Shown here in pieces: positions 28,430 to 39,976 of a stretch of 64,000 nt of DNA (positions are counted from its first letter, which is position 1; each line of letters opens with the position of its first letter). Origin of the DNA: an uncultured Pseudohongiella sp. (GTDB lineage Bacteria > Pseudomonadota > Gammaproteobacteria > Pseudomonadales > Pseudohongiellaceae). The stretch lies in contig CACJAW010000008.1 in NCBI GenBank assembly GCA_902591495.1, forward strand, positions 1 through 64,000, in the 5' to 3' direction. A program made the translations under genes and the position numbers. The notes beneath the pieces are model-generated. The model made no database searches. It saw only the letters and a program-made list of their open reading frames with translations, and was not told the origin of the DNA.

Positions 28430-29278
28430 TTAGTTGTCGGATTTCAAGGTTGATACTTGATTTTCAGCTTCAGGAAACACCAATATGACATGTCTAGTAC
28501 GCGCCATTTGAGCCAAAGGCCTCGCTCTGACTGTGGCGAAATCCAAACCTGGGTCTGCATAAACACTTATAATTTCAGCCACCGGATAATTTTTTGGATA
28601 AATTTGCCCCATACCTGAGCTTACTAACCTATCACCTGCCTTCATATCCTGTGTTTGAGTGACAAACTCAAGTTCCAACTCCGCCGCATTTAGTCGACTA
28701 CCTCGAGCTAAAGCCCTTTCGCCATTACGATTTACCTCCACTGGGGTCACATGATTAGGGTCTGTAATCAGAAGAACCCAACTTGTAAAAGGCAAAACCT
28801 CAACAACTTGTCCCATCAATCCATTAGCATCAAGTAACGGCTGGCCCACAAATACACCAGCATTCGCGCCTCTATTTACCAAAACCCTTTTTGAGAAAGG
28901 GTCTGGTGCAATGTTAATTATTTCGGCCGGCATAACGTCCCTATCAAGATTAGCCGTAGCAGTATTCAATTCGAGTAAACGACTGTTTTCGCTCGCTAAA
29001 CTTTCCAAGAGCTGTAATTCGCGACGAGCCATAAGCAGCTCTTCTCTTAGAGCTTGATTTTGCTCCAGTAAATCAGTCCTACTGACAAAAACGTCGTCTA
29101 TTAGAAATGAAACTCTAGCGGGAATATCAGCGACCCAGTACACCGGACTTGTGGCGTAACCAAGAAAGTAACGCATGCTGCCCAAATAACCAAAACGATT
29201 ATCGGCAACCATAAGACATAATGACAAAAGTATGAAAGAGAGAGCTCTGTACTCGAGGGCAACACCTTTAATGAACAA
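28430..29278 (-). CDS. mreC: Rod shape-determining protein MreC
   Basis: About 282 aa from the chosen start. A single N-terminal membrane helix (LSFILLSLCLMVADNRF) precedes a coiled coil (LLEQNQALREELLMARRELQ) and the periplasmic beta domain with PFSKRVLVNRGANAGVFVG. MreC is the elongasome scaffold. No ATG exists near the expected start: candidates are TTG at 29278 (best by family alignment, but GGGGAGG is 17 nt upstream), an ATA at 29290 only 5 nt after that Shine-Dalgarno, and a TTG at 29350 that would add 24 unlikely residues. The gene and its stop are certain; the start is not. Confidence 0.9.
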   Translation of the reverse strand: MFIKGVALEYRALSFILLSLCLMVADNRFGYLGSMRYFLGYATSPVYWVADIPARVSFLIDDVFVSRTDLLEQNQALREELLMARRELQLLESLASENSRLLELNTATANLDRDVMPAEIINIAPDPFSKRVLVNRGANAGVFVGQPLLDANGLMGQVVEVLPFTSWVLLITDPNHVTPVEVNRNGERALARGSRLNAAELELEFVTQTQDMKAGDRLVSSGMGQIYPKNYPVAEIISVYADPGLDFATVRARPLAQMARTRHVILVFPEAENQVSTLKSDN

Positions 29279-29395
29279 TGTTTTGTCTATGTAGACCTCC
29301 CCATCTGCTATACAGTATCTTCTCTTTAGTACAAAGTGACTGAGGCGCAATTTTTACTGCGACTAGCCTATCAACGCTTTTTAATTCTGTTCAAA

Positions 29396-30746
<1,351 letters not shown>

Positions 30747-31034
30747 ATGGCTTTCGACAAATCAGAGGTAAGCAAAGTCGCACAATTGGCAAGAATCAAA
30801 ATTACTAGCGATGAAATAGAAGAGGTGGAGAGTCGAATTACGGAAATTTTGCACCTCATTGATCAAATGCAATCTGTTGATACTGACTCAATTGAGCCAA
30901 TGTCACATCCCTTCGGTGGGACGCAAATTCTTCGATCAGACACAATAACTGAAGAAAATAATCGTGACGAATTACAAAAAATCGCCCCAAAAGTCGAAAA
31001 TGGGCTATTTTTAGTACCCAAAGTTATTGAATAA
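30747..31034 (+). CDS. gatC: Asp-tRNA(Asn)/Glu-tRNA(Gln) amidotransferase subunit C
   Basis: A 95-aa protein with the GatC pattern EVSKVAQLARIKITSDEIEE at the N-terminus, then MQSVDTDSIEPMSHPF and the closing NGLFLVPKVIE. It is the small linker subunit that wraps GatA and GatB in the transamidosome. A strong AAGGAG stands 9 nt before the ATG. First gene of gatCAB, with gatA 36 bp downstream. Confidence 0.95.
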   Translation: MAFDKSEVSKVAQLARIKITSDEIEEVESRITEILHLIDQMQSVDTDSIEPMSHPFGGTQILRSDTITEENNRDELQKIAPKVENGLFLVPKVIE

Positions 31035-31070
31035 ACAAATATAACTTAGAGTTAAGTTAAGCGGTTCATT

Positions 31071-32528
31071 ATGTTAGAGAAAACAGTCGCCGAATTATCA
31101 AAAGCTCTTCGCTCGCAAGAAGTGTCGAGTGTTGAACTCACCCAAGCATATTTAGAAAAAATTGCTGCGGTAAATGAAAGACTCAACACTTACATTACAA
31201 CCTGTGACGAACTGGCACTAAAACAGGCTTCAAAAGCCGACCAGCTGATAGCGGACGGTAATCAAAACCCCCTGCTAGGAATACCGATAGCGCACAAAGA
31301 TATCTTTTGCACAAAAAACATTAAAACAACCTGTGGTTCTAAAATGCTCGAAAATTTTGTTTCGCCATACGATGCGACAATCGTTTCCAAACTTAACAAA
31401 GCAGGAGCAGTAACTCTTGGCAAAACAAACATGGACGAATTTGCAATGGGTTCTTCTAATGAAACAAGTTACTTTGGCTCAGTCAAAAATCCATGGGACA
31501 CAAGCAAAGTGCCGGGTGGCTCCTCGGGAGGTTCGGCTGCAGCTGTGGCTGCTGACTTATGCGCAATAGCGACAGGTACCGACACGGGTGGCTCGATTAG
31601 ACAGCCAGCTTCTTTTTGCGGTGTTACGGGGCTAAAGCCCAGCTATGGTCGAGTATCTAGATGGGGAATGATTGCATTTGCATCAAGTCTTGATCAAGCC
31701 GGGCCTATTTCAAAAAGTGCGGAGGATGCTGCTATCTTAATGAATGTAATAGCAGGACCAGATAATCTCGATTCGACTAGTTCCCGCACACCTGTTGTCG
31801 ATTACACATTAAACCTAAACGATTCTTTATATGGGCTTAAAATCGGTGTTCCAAAGCAGCATTTTACTGAAGGGCTGTCCGCAGACGTTGAGGAAAGTAT
31901 CAGGCTGTCGCTTAAGGAATTTGAAAAATTGGGTGCTTCAATTACTCAAGTAGATTTGCCAAATAATCACCTATCCGTTCCAGCATATTATGTGGTTGCC
32001 CCGGCAGAAGCGTCCGCTAATCTTTCTCGATACGATGGGGTTCGGTATGGATTTCGCTGCGACAATCCCATTGACCTTGAAGACATGTATATGCGAACCA
32101 GGAGTGAAGGCTTCGGTAGTGAGGTCAAAAGACGCATTATGATAGGTACCTATGCACTTTCAGCGGGTTACTATGATGCCTACTATCAAAAAGCTCAAAA
32201 AATTCGGAGACTAATAAAAAATGATTTTGACGCCGCTTTTGAAACCGTTGATGTAATAGTGGGACCTACATCGCCCCATACTGCGTTCAGTTTAGGAGCG
32301 ACGACGGACCCTGTAAAAATGTACTTAGAGGATATATATACTATTGCTGTTAATCTCGCCGGGTTACCAGGTATATCAATACCGACCGGATTTGGAGGAA
32401 ATTTACCAATAGGTATGCAAATAATCGGAAAAGAATTTGCCGAAGCAAAATTGCTCAATGTCGCACATCAGTATCAGCAGGTGACTGAGTGGCATAAGTC
32501 GAAACCTTCTGAAAATTTCGGGGAGTAG
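31071..32528 (+). CDS. gatA: Asp-tRNA(Asn)/Glu-tRNA(Gln) amidotransferase subunit A
   Basis: A 485-aa amidase-signature enzyme that releases ammonia from glutamine. The Ser-cisSer-Lys triad is visible: Lys in [12 protein letters not shown] near residue 78, the cis-Ser and nucleophile Ser in [12 protein letters not shown] and [16 protein letters not shown] (residues 150-185). Full length. It is followed by gatB after only 2 nt, so translation is coupled. Together with GatC and GatB it makes Gln-tRNA(Gln) and/or Asn-tRNA(Asn) from mischarged tRNAs. Confidence 0.97.
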   Translation: MLEKTVAELSKALRSQEVSSVELTQAYLEKIAAVNERLNTYITTCDELALKQASKADQLIADGNQNPLLGIPIAHKDIFCTKNIKTTCGSKMLENFVSPYDATIVSKLNKAGAVTLGKTNMDEFAMGSSNETSYFGSVKNPWDTSKVPGGSSGGSAAAVAADLCAIATGTDTGGSIRQPASFCGVTGLKPSYGRVSRWGMIAFASSLDQAGPISKSAEDAAILMNVIAGPDNLDSTSSRTPVVDYTLNLNDSLYGLKIGVPKQHFTEGLSADVEESIRLSLKEFEKLGASITQVDLPNNHLSVPAYYVVAPAEASANLSRYDGVRYGFRCDNPIDLEDMYMRTRSEGFGSEVKRRIMIGTYALSAGYYDAYYQKAQKIRRLIKNDFDAAFETVDVIVGPTSPHTAFSLGATTDPVKMYLEDIYTIAVNLAGLPGISIPTGFGGNLPIGMQIIGKEFAEAKLLNVAHQYQQVTEWHKSKPSENFGE

Positions 32529-32530
32529 CC

Positions 32531-33961
32531 ATGGTTTGGGAATCGGTTATTGGTCTGGAAGTACACGTATCCTTGTCCACCGCATCAAAGTTATTTTCTG
32601 GCACAGCATCGAATTTTGGTGCCGATCCCAACACGCAGGCGAACGTCTTTGACCTGGCAATGCCGGGCACACTGCCAGTTTTAAACGAGGAAGCTCTCAA
32701 AATGGCGGTAAAGTTCGGTTTAGCTATAGGAGCACAAATTGGAAAACACTCTGTGTTTGATAGGAAGAATTATTTTTATCCAGATTTGCCGAAAGGCTAT
32801 CAAGTTACTCAACTTGATTTCCCAACAGTAGGCAAAGGATCAATCAGTATTACCTTGGAGGATGGATCGGAAAAAGTCATCGGCATCACACGAGCTCATA
32901 TCGAAGAGAATGCCGGGAAGTCGCTACATGATGAATTTAGTAACGAATCTGGCATAGATTTAAATAGGGCTGGAGAGCCTCTTCTAGAAATTGTCTCTGA
33001 ACCAGAGATTACCAGTGCCAAAGAAGCAGTTGCTTATCTAAAAAAACTGCATTCGATCGTGCGTTATCTTGATATTTCTGATGCTATTATGGCGCAAGGG
33101 TCTATGCGATGTGATGTTAATGTTTCCATTCGCAAACAGGGAGAAAACAAACTGGGAACGCGGACAGAAATCAAGAATATTAATTCATTTCGCTTCGTTG
33201 AAAAGGCCATTAATTCAGAAACTGAGCGACAGCAAGAGATAATCGAGGATGGAGGTTCAATTACTCAAGAAACTCGAAGATATGACTCGACGAAGGACAT
33301 TACTACCAGTATGCGAAGTAAAGAAATTGCCAACGATTACCGCTACTTCCCTGAACCTGATTTATTGCCTGTGAAGATTGACGAAAGCTATATAAAATCG
33401 ATAGAACAAGAGCTTCCAGAGTTACCAGATATAAAAAAAGATAGGTTTATGACTGAGTATCAGTTGAGCACTTATGATTCTGGCGTCTTAACATCATCGC
33501 TAGAAATAGCGGATTACTATGAAATCGTAGTAAAGCACTGTCAAGACTCAAAATTAGCAGCTAATTGGGTGACTGGAAACTTATTGGCTATGCTAAATCA
33601 ACTAGAACTGGATTTAGCTTCATCACCAGTAAGGGCAGAGGACCTAGGTTGCCTTATAAGTCGAATTAAAGATAAGACTATATCAGGAAAAATTGCAAAA
33701 ACCGTGTTCGATACGTTAATAAATAGCAATCTTTCAGTTGATGAAGTTATTGAGCAAAAAGGTTTAAAACAAGTTACAGATACTGCTGCCATAGAAGAGC
33801 TTGTCATGCAAGTTATTGATGAAAACCCCGATCAGGTCATTCAATTGAGAGAAGGCAAAGAGCAAGTTCTTGGATATTTGGTAGGGCAAGCGATGAAATT
33901 ATCACAAGGCAAAGCTAACCCAAGCCAAGTCAGCCAATTACTAAAACTTAAGATTCAATAG
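32531..33961 (+). CDS. gatB: Asp-tRNA(Asn)/Glu-tRNA(Gln) amidotransferase subunit B
   Basis: A 476-aa protein. The N-terminal kinase-like core has [37 protein letters not shown] and [12 protein letters not shown]; the C-terminal YqeY/tail domain recognises the tRNA (residues about 330-476). It phosphorylates and amidates the mischarged aminoacyl-tRNA with ammonia channelled from GatA. Length is normal and all core motifs are intact. Last of the gatCAB genes, 45 bp before the PA4642-family gene. Confidence 0.97.
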   Translation: MVWESVIGLEVHVSLSTASKLFSGTASNFGADPNTQANVFDLAMPGTLPVLNEEALKMAVKFGLAIGAQIGKHSVFDRKNYFYPDLPKGYQVTQLDFPTVGKGSISITLEDGSEKVIGITRAHIEENAGKSLHDEFSNESGIDLNRAGEPLLEIVSEPEITSAKEAVAYLKKLHSIVRYLDISDAIMAQGSMRCDVNVSIRKQGENKLGTRTEIKNINSFRFVEKAINSETERQQEIIEDGGSITQETRRYDSTKDITTSMRSKEIANDYRYFPEPDLLPVKIDESYIKSIEQELPELPDIKKDRFMTEYQLSTYDSGVLTSSLEIADYYEIVVKHCQDSKLAANWVTGNLLAMLNQLELDLASSPVRAEDLGCLISRIKDKTISGKIAKTVFDTLINSNLSVDEVIEQKGLKQVTDTAAIEELVMQVIDENPDQVIQLREGKEQVLGYLVGQAMKLSQGKANPSQVSQLLKLKIQ

Positions 33962-34006
33962 ATAGATTACTAGGGACAGCATCAACGAATTTTATAAGGT
34001 AAAGCT

Positions 34007-34333
34007 ATGAAAGAGGGCAAGAAAAGAGGCGCTGAGCGGACACAAATAGCAACCAGAAACGAGGAATGGTCTGATGAACGTCTCAAACTATTTCTAAAGT
34101 CAAAGCCTCCTTCCGATATGCCGGCAGAGTACAATATTTTATTGAAGGCTTATCGAGGTATGACTGTGGAGCTCTTTGAAAGGTTTATAAAACTTTATGT
34201 AGATGCTGGTAATGACATCAATTGTGCAAACACAGATGGCGCTACACTTTATGACTTAGTTTCTCGGCATCGCAAGTCGAAAGACTATGCAACAATACTC
34301 AAAAGCGCAGGTGCGTTTTCAAATGAATCTTAA
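34007..34333 (+). CDS. PA4642 family protein
   Basis: A 108-aa protein matching the Pseudomonas PA4642 family by the pattern EEWSDERLKLFLKSKPP, EYNILLKAYRGMTVELFERF, DAGNDINCANTDGATLYDLV and DYATILKSAGA. The second half resembles ankyrin-like helices (AGNDINCANTDGATLYD). Function unknown. AAGGT stands just before the ATG. It may be transcribed with gatCAB; the convergent helicase gene ends 25 bp beyond its stop. Confidence 0.8.
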   Translation: MKEGKKRGAERTQIATRNEEWSDERLKLFLKSKPPSDMPAEYNILLKAYRGMTVELFERFIKLYVDAGNDINCANTDGATLYDLVSRHRKSKDYATILKSAGAFSNES

Positions 34334-34358
34334 GAAAGTAATTAAACCTCACTAACTC

Positions 34359-35591
34359 TTATTTGTGTTTGGATCTACTTTTTATCGTAAAACGGGATTT
34401 TCTTACAAAGGGTGGGGCAGGCTCTAAGAGATGATCCAAAGGATAGACACAATCTAACTTAGTACCTAATTTTTCCTCTATCGCCGGTAGAAGAAATGAA
34501 TCTTCCTCGCAGGCAAAACTGATCGAAGTGCCAATAGCGCCCGCTCTTCCTGTTCTCCCAATTCGATGCACATAGTCCTCAGGCTCTTCAGGTAACGAAA
34601 AATTTATTACATGACTTACATCATCAATATGTAAGCCCCTGCCCGCAACATCGGTTGCTACAAGAACCCGCAACTTCCCAATTTTAAAAGCATCAAGAGT
34701 CCTAATTCTTTTATACTGAGGTATATCACCCGAGAGAGCACCGCAATCTATACCACTCTTATGAAGATAATCTGCAAGTTCGCGAACCTGATCGCGTCTG
34801 TTGTTAAATACGATTACCTTTTCGGTTTCCTCCTCAAGAAGCAAATTATAGAGTAGATCATACTTATTATCTGACGTTGTCAGATAGATCATTTGAGTGA
34901 CAGAATCAGACGCGATTTTTTCTGGTTCGACCTCTACCATAACTGGATTCATCGCCCAACGCTGAGCCAACTCTATAATTTCATCTGAAAATGTTGCGCT
35001 AAACATCAACGTTTGACGACAATCTTTCTTGGGAGTTTGCGCAATTACACGTCTAACCTGCGGTATAAACCCCATATCCAACATCCTGTCAGCTTCATCC
35101 AAGACTAAAAGTTCTATTAACCCTAAGTAAATATTATCATTACTCACAAAATCAAGAAGTCTGCCTGGTGTCGCGACAACAATATCCACGGTTCTCTTCT
35201 CCAAAGCAGATAATTGTTTTTGATATTCCTCTCCCCCGACTAGTGTTACAACGTGAATGTCACAAAACCGGGTCAGGTCGTCAGCGTCAGCAGCAATTTG
35301 AATAGCTAACTCTCGTGTGGGCGCAACAATTAGAGCTCGCGGCTCAGCAATATAACGATCGTTTTTTGGGTTGCTTAATAAATCATTCAAAATGGTGAGC
35401 AGAAAAGCAATGGTCTTACCAGTGCCAGTCTGAGCGCGTCCAGTAACATCATGTCCCTCTAGCGTATAGGCCAAACTCTGAGCCTGAATAGGGGTGCAAA
35501 ATTCAAAACCTAAATTAAAAACAGCCTTTTGTAACGGTTCTGCTAGTTCGAGATCAGCAAACGGGAGTCTAATATTTTCTGTACTAATCAA
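34359..35591 (-). CDS. rhlB: DEAD-box RNA helicase, RhlB-like
   Basis: A 410-aa helicase with all core motifs: Q motif FCTPIQAQ, Walker A AQTGTGKT, PTRELA, TPGR, DEAD, SAT, and ATDVAGRG and HRIGRTGR in the second domain. The FACEEDSFLLPAIEEKLG segment and short basic tail (KSRFTIKSRSKHK) fit RhlB, the degradosome helicase, better than RhlE or SrmB, but the subfamily call is by memory. Start is TTG; no in-frame ATG precedes the Q-motif region. Monocistronic. Confidence 0.85.
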   Translation of the reverse strand: MISTENIRLPFADLELAEPLQKAVFNLGFEFCTPIQAQSLAYTLEGHDVTGRAQTGTGKTIAFLLTILNDLLSNPKNDRYIAEPRALIVAPTRELAIQIAADADDLTRFCDIHVVTLVGGEEYQKQLSALEKRTVDIVVATPGRLLDFVSNDNIYLGLIELLVLDEADRMLDMGFIPQVRRVIAQTPKKDCRQTLMFSATFSDEIIELAQRWAMNPVMVEVEPEKIASDSVTQMIYLTTSDNKYDLLYNLLLEEETEKVIVFNNRRDQVRELADYLHKSGIDCGALSGDIPQYKRIRTLDAFKIGKLRVLVATDVAGRGLHIDDVSHVINFSLPEEPEDYVHRIGRTGRAGAIGTSISFACEEDSFLLPAIEEKLGTKLDCVYPLDHLLEPAPPFVRKSRFTIKSRSKHK

Positions 35592-35713
35592 AAAAGTTAT
35601 CCATTAACTACGCTAAACGACACTATCCGCGCTTTTAAGAGCAGGCAGCATAATATCCACAAGAGGGTTAATTTGAAAGCTCCAGTTTTCTAAAAAATCC
35701 TTATTTAACCTAA

Positions 35714-36463
35714 TTAATTCCTGCTACAGACTTCGCAATTTGGTACTTTAGGCAAACGCATCTCTCGCCATTGAGAAGTAGACGCATCTAATATCAGCAA
35801 ACGTCCAGTTAGAGTTTTACCAACATTCGCAATAATTTTAATGGCTTCCATAGCTTGTAATGAACCTATTATTCCAACCACCGGAGACATTACTCCATTC
35901 GTTGAACAAGTCTCATCTTCACCGCCCTCCTGGTAAAGACATTGATAACATGGGCTGCTGGATTCACGACCATCGAAAACAGAAATTTGTCCTTCCATAC
36001 GAATTGCCGAACCAAAAACTAAAGGTTTTGAATGGCTCAAGCAAGAAGCATTGATTGCAAAACGAGTTGAATAGTTATCACAACAATCAACTACAACATC
36101 AACTTTGCTCACTAGTTGATCCAACAATTTACCTTCCAATCTTTCTTGAATACTGATTACCTCAACATCTTTATTCAAACCCTGCAAAATACTCGCCGCA
36201 GATTTCACCTTTGACTCGCCAAGATTTGAATGACCATGCGCTATTTGCCTCTGAAGATTCGTAACCTCAACGACATCATCGTCAGCGATAAAAAGATGTC
36301 CCACGCCTGCAGCTGCAAGATACATAGAAGCCGGACAACCAAGCCCCCCCATGCCAACTATTAAGACCGAAGAGTTTATCAAATTCGCTTGCCCCGCAAT
36401 ATCAATACCGGGCAACATAATCTGCCTACTAAATCTCAAAAGCTGTTCATCAGTGAGAATCAA
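35714..36463 (-). CDS. moeB: Molybdopterin-synthase adenylyltransferase (MoeB/HesA/ThiF type)
   Basis: A 249-aa E1-like enzyme that adenylates the C-terminal Gly of MoaD (or ThiS). The ATP loop GMGGLGCPASMYLAAAGVG lies near residue 37, then LQRQIAHGHSNLGESKV. The zinc CxxC pairs CYQC and CEVC, and the catalytic Cys in EDETCSTNGVMSP, are intact. The start is TTG, overlapping the prmC stop as TTGA; the first internal ATG would remove the conserved N-terminal helix. In E. coli-type order it belongs to the hemA-prfA-prmC operon. Confidence 0.9.
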   Translation of the reverse strand: MILTDEQLLRFSRQIMLPGIDIAGQANLINSSVLIVGMGGLGCPASMYLAAAGVGHLFIADDDVVEVTNLQRQIAHGHSNLGESKVKSAASILQGLNKDVEVISIQERLEGKLLDQLVSKVDVVVDCCDNYSTRFAINASCLSHSKPLVFGSAIRMEGQISVFDGRESSSPCYQCLYQEGGEDETCSTNGVMSPVVGIIGSLQAMEAIKIIANVGKTLTGRLLILDASTSQWREMRLPKVPNCEVCSRN

Positions 36464-37314
36464 CTATCTATAGCCTCCCATCTTGCTGCCACCATCCGAT
36501 CTATATCCGCATAATCTTTTAACCCTAATATATCAGAGTAACCAAATCTGCTAAGCTCTTTAATTAAATATTTTTGCTGATTATAGCCATGTTCTAATAG
36601 AAGCCATGAGTCTTTTTTTAAAAATTTTCGAGAATTCTGAATAATCGAATTCAACTCTGAATAACCCAAATTTTTTGCAGCCAGCGCTAGACGAGGCTCG
36701 TACAGCAAGCTTTTCTCATTTAAATGACTATCGCTATCCGAAATATAGGGCGGATTAGCCACGATCAAATCAAAATTTAAATCAGGCAAACCATCACACC
36801 AAGAGCCTTCATGAAAAATTATATTTGAAACTCCCAGATTTCTGGCGTTAGTTCTAGCAATCTCAAGAGCATCGGAAGAAATATCAACGGCGTGAACCGA
36901 ACACTTTGGATTTTCACGCGCTAAAGCGATTGCAATAGCTCCACTTCCTGTACCTAAATCCGCTATTCTTTCGGCTCCATTAAGACTACGAATAGATTTT
37001 AAAGCAAATTCAACCAATAGCTCAGTCTCGGGCCTCGGAATCAAAACTGACTCGTTAACCTTCAACTCAAAATCCCAAAAACAACGTTTACCAACAATAT
37101 AAGCTACCGGCATACCTTGTTTTCTTTTACAAAGCATTCGCTTAAATTGATTGATTTGAATCTCAGTTAAATTTTCGTCTTCATGAGCTCGAAGGTATTC
37201 TCTAGTTTTTGAAACAATGAATCCAAGAATCATCTCTGTATCCAGCAGGTAGGATTCACTATAAGGTTTAAGCGTTAGCGACATATTGAGGGCTTGACCA
37301 ATTGAGAAGCACAT
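36460..37314 (-). CDS. prmC: Release factor glutamine methyltransferase PrmC
   Basis: A 284-aa SAM methyltransferase that methylates Gln of the GGQ motif in RF1/RF2. LIPRPETELLVE near residue 91, the SAM loop DLGTGSGAIAIALA, and the catalytic NPPYISDSD near residue 189 are intact. The ATG at 37314 was chosen: it lies 6 nt after the prfA stop and places IPRPETE at the same distance from the start as in E. coli. Overlaps moeB by 4 nt. Confidence 0.95.
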   Translation of the reverse strand: MCFSIGQALNMSLTLKPYSESYLLDTEMILGFIVSKTREYLRAHEDENLTEIQINQFKRMLCKRKQGMPVAYIVGKRCFWDFELKVNESVLIPRPETELLVEFALKSIRSLNGAERIADLGTGSGAIAIALARENPKCSVHAVDISSDALEIARTNARNLGVSNIIFHEGSWCDGLPDLNFDLIVANPPYISDSDSHLNEKSLLYEPRLALAAKNLGYSELNSIIQNSRKFLKKDSWLLLEHGYNQQKYLIKELSRFGYSDILGLKDYADIDRMVAARWEAIDS

Positions 37315-37320
37315 TATCTA

Positions 37321-38409
37321 TTAGCTCTCATCTGATAAACCAACCAGTAGGTCTGCTTGATGTTCATTTATTAAAGGCTGGATGACAGAATCTAATTCCC
37401 CGGACATAATTTCTTCCAAACTGTAAAGAGTTAACTTTATTCGATGATCAGTCACCCGTCCTTGGGGATAGTTATAAGTTCTTATTTTCTCTGACCTATC
37501 ACCACTGCCAACTAACTTCCTTCGAGTATCTGATTCCTCCTGCTGTTGTGCTTGTTGTGCCTGATCTAGTAATTTAGCTTGAAGAAGAGATGTTGCTCGC
37601 GCCTTATTCTTATGCTGGGAGCGCTCGTCCTGACACTCAACTACAATTCCTGTTGGAATGTGAGTAATTCGTATAGCGCTGTCAGTTTTGTTCACATGCT
37701 GGCCTCCTGCTCCGCTCGCGCGAAAAGTATCGATTCGTAAATCGTTTTTGTTGATATCAACCTCATCAACTTCATCTAACTCTGGCATCACAGCCACTGT
37801 GCATGCTGAAGTGTGAATGCGTCCCTGAGTTTCCGTCTCAGGAACTCTCTGAACCCGGTGCGCTCCAGATTCAAATTTCAATCGCTCGTACACATCCCGT
37901 CCCTCTATTCTCACAACCACTTCCTTAAAACCTCCATGATCTCCGAGACGCTCAGAAATAACTTCAGCTTTCCAACGAACCTCCTCACAAAAACGCACAT
38001 ACATTTTAAATAAATCGCCGCAAAAAATTGCGGCCTCGTCACCCCCTGTGCCTGCGCGTATTTCTAAAAATACATTGCAGCTATCCTTCGAATCTTTTGG
38101 TAACAAAAGCTTTTGCAATTCCAGCTCAAGACTTTCAATTTGTGCCGCCTTGACTTTGACCTCTTCTTCAGCCATCTCTTTTATGTCCGGGTCAGCATCC
38201 AGCTTCATCTCTTCAGCTTCTTTTAAATCGGTTTTAGCGGCATTAAATTCACTATATTTTTTTACGACTCTTTCTAGCTCACTGTATTCTTTCGATAATT
38301 CCCTAAATTGATCTTGATTAGAAATAGTCAAAGCATCACTCAAGAGCGCTTCGATTTCATCAGATCTATCTTTCAAATTATCTAATTTTAAGCGGATTGA
38401 ATCTTTCAT
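37321..38409 (-). CDS. prfA: Peptide chain release factor 1
   Basis: A 362-aa class I release factor for UAA and UAG. An N-terminal coiled coil is followed by the codon-reading PxT tripeptide (PET in [11 protein letters not shown], where E. coli has PAT) and the catalytic GGQ in [15 protein letters not shown]. The C-terminal [20 protein letters not shown] region is typical. It sits between hemA and prmC, 18 bp after hemA, in one operon. Confidence 0.97.
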   Translation of the reverse strand: MKDSIRLKLDNLKDRSDEIEALLSDALTISNQDQFRELSKEYSELERVVKKYSEFNAAKTDLKEAEEMKLDADPDIKEMAEEEVKVKAAQIESLELELQKLLLPKDSKDSCNVFLEIRAGTGGDEAAIFCGDLFKMYVRFCEEVRWKAEVISERLGDHGGFKEVVVRIEGRDVYERLKFESGAHRVQRVPETETQGRIHTSACTVAVMPELDEVDEVDINKNDLRIDTFRASGAGGQHVNKTDSAIRITHIPTGIVVECQDERSQHKNKARATSLLQAKLLDQAQQAQQQEESDTRRKLVGSGDRSEKIRTYNYPQGRVTDHRIKLTLYSLEEIMSGELDSVIQPLINEHQADLLVGLSDES

Positions 38410-38427
38410 GATCAGTAATATTAATAC

Positions 38428-39744
38428 CTAATTGTTTACGTTTTTTAATTCAAATAGCTCATTTACTAGATCTATCAACTCAGTCCTTCCCTCTGAACTA
38501 GCGGTTTTTAACTGCACACTGGGCGCATGAGTAAACTTATTAGTAATGGTCCTAGCCAAAGATTCTAATACTTGTTCCACAGGCTCACCATTGGACAAGG
38601 ATTTGATCGCTCGTTCCAGTTCCCTCTCGCGAATTCGATCTGCTTTTTCCCTAAAAGCCTTCAATGTAGAGACAGCATCCAACGAACGCAACTGCCTTTC
38701 GTATTCTTCAACCCCGAGATCTATAATTGCTTCCGCTTGAATAGCCGCCTCTGTTCTACTTTTGATGCTATCCTCGATAGCCCCACTAATGTCATCAATA
38801 CTGTATAAATAGGCATCAGCAATCTCTCCTACCTGTGCCTCGATATCTCTTGGTACGGCCAAATCAATTAAGAGCATTGGTTGATGTTTTCTTCTTTGTA
38901 ATGCTCGCTCGACTGAACCTTTACCAAGGAGCGGTAGTTGGCTATTTGTCGAAGAAACAACCACATCAGCGGTTTCGAGCTGCTCTGGAATTTCGGAGAG
39001 TAAAACACCTTTACCTCCGAATTTTAGCGCGATTTCGAGAGCATTATCCAAAGTCCTATTGGCAACTGTAAGCCTAGACACATTCTTTTCATTGAAATGC
39101 GTTGCCACAAGTTCAATAGTCCGACCAGCTCCAATTAACAAAATGGATAAGGACTGAAAATCAGAAAAGATTCTCTCCGCTAGCACGGTTGCAGCATACG
39201 CAACTGAAACTGGATTTTCGCCTATTGCCGTGTCGGTCCGAACTTTTTTAGCAATAGAGAAAGCAGCAATGAAAGCGCGATTCACAGATGGACCAACTGT
39301 TTTAAGGTCTTTAGCTAAGGCAAAAGCAGATTTTATTTGGCCAAGAATCTGTGGCTCTCCTAAAACCAAGGAATCTAACCCACAAGAAACTTTCATCAGA
39401 TGTCTAACGACATCCATTCCTGAAAATGAATAAATACTTCGCTCAAGCTCACTAGGGTCAAAGTCATGAAAACTCGCCAACCAAGAAACCACATCTTTTA
39501 CTGTTTTTTGAACCAAGGAATTTTGAATATTGTGACCGAGCTTGTCGCTCAAGATCTCACCTTCGATTCTCTTGATGTATAATTCTGTTCTGTTACATGT
39601 AGACAGTAAAACCACTTCACTTACGTCAGCTAATGATCTAATGTCTCTCAACGCATCACTTACTATCTCTGGAGGAAAGGCGACTTTCTCCCTAAGCGAA
39701 ATATCAGCTGTCTTATGGTTTATTCCTACCAATATAAGACTCAT
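38428..39744 (-). CDS. hemA: Glutamyl-tRNA reductase
   Basis: About 438 aa. It reduces Glu-tRNA(Glu) to glutamate-1-semialdehyde, the first step of C5 haem synthesis. The catalytic Cys lies in LLSTCNRTELY near residue 50; SCGLDSLVLGEPQILGQIK and the NADPH loop ILLIGAGRTIELVATHF are present; a C-terminal dimerisation helix closes the protein. The ATG at 39744 (MSLILVGINHKTA) was chosen because AAGGAA stands upstream and family proteins start there. Heads hemA-prfA-prmC-moeB; divergent from the TPR gene. Confidence 0.96.
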   Translation of the reverse strand: MSLILVGINHKTADISLREKVAFPPEIVSDALRDIRSLADVSEVVLLSTCNRTELYIKRIEGEILSDKLGHNIQNSLVQKTVKDVVSWLASFHDFDPSELERSIYSFSGMDVVRHLMKVSCGLDSLVLGEPQILGQIKSAFALAKDLKTVGPSVNRAFIAAFSIAKKVRTDTAIGENPVSVAYAATVLAERIFSDFQSLSILLIGAGRTIELVATHFNEKNVSRLTVANRTLDNALEIALKFGGKGVLLSEIPEQLETADVVVSSTNSQLPLLGKGSVERALQRRKHQPMLLIDLAVPRDIEAQVGEIADAYLYSIDDISGAIEDSIKSRTEAAIQAEAIIDLGVEEYERQLRSLDAVSTLKAFREKADRIRERELERAIKSLSNGEPVEQVLESLARTITNKFTHAPSVQLKTASSEGRTELIDLVNELFELKNVNN

Positions 39745-39976
39745 TTCATTCCTTGACGACATGATTCAATTCCCGAGGTATTTTACTGCAATTTAAGGCC
39801 GGTTCCCATTAATCGGGTTTACCTAGAGAGCCTATGCTAATTTGGCCAATTTTTATAATGGCTTGAAAAAGAGCTTTGAATACTATATTTCAGTATCGTA
39901 AAGCGGTCTGAGGATTTACAAAATCAAGCGCATGATAGAAAATCCTCGGACAACCAACAATATCAGCTGACGCAGT

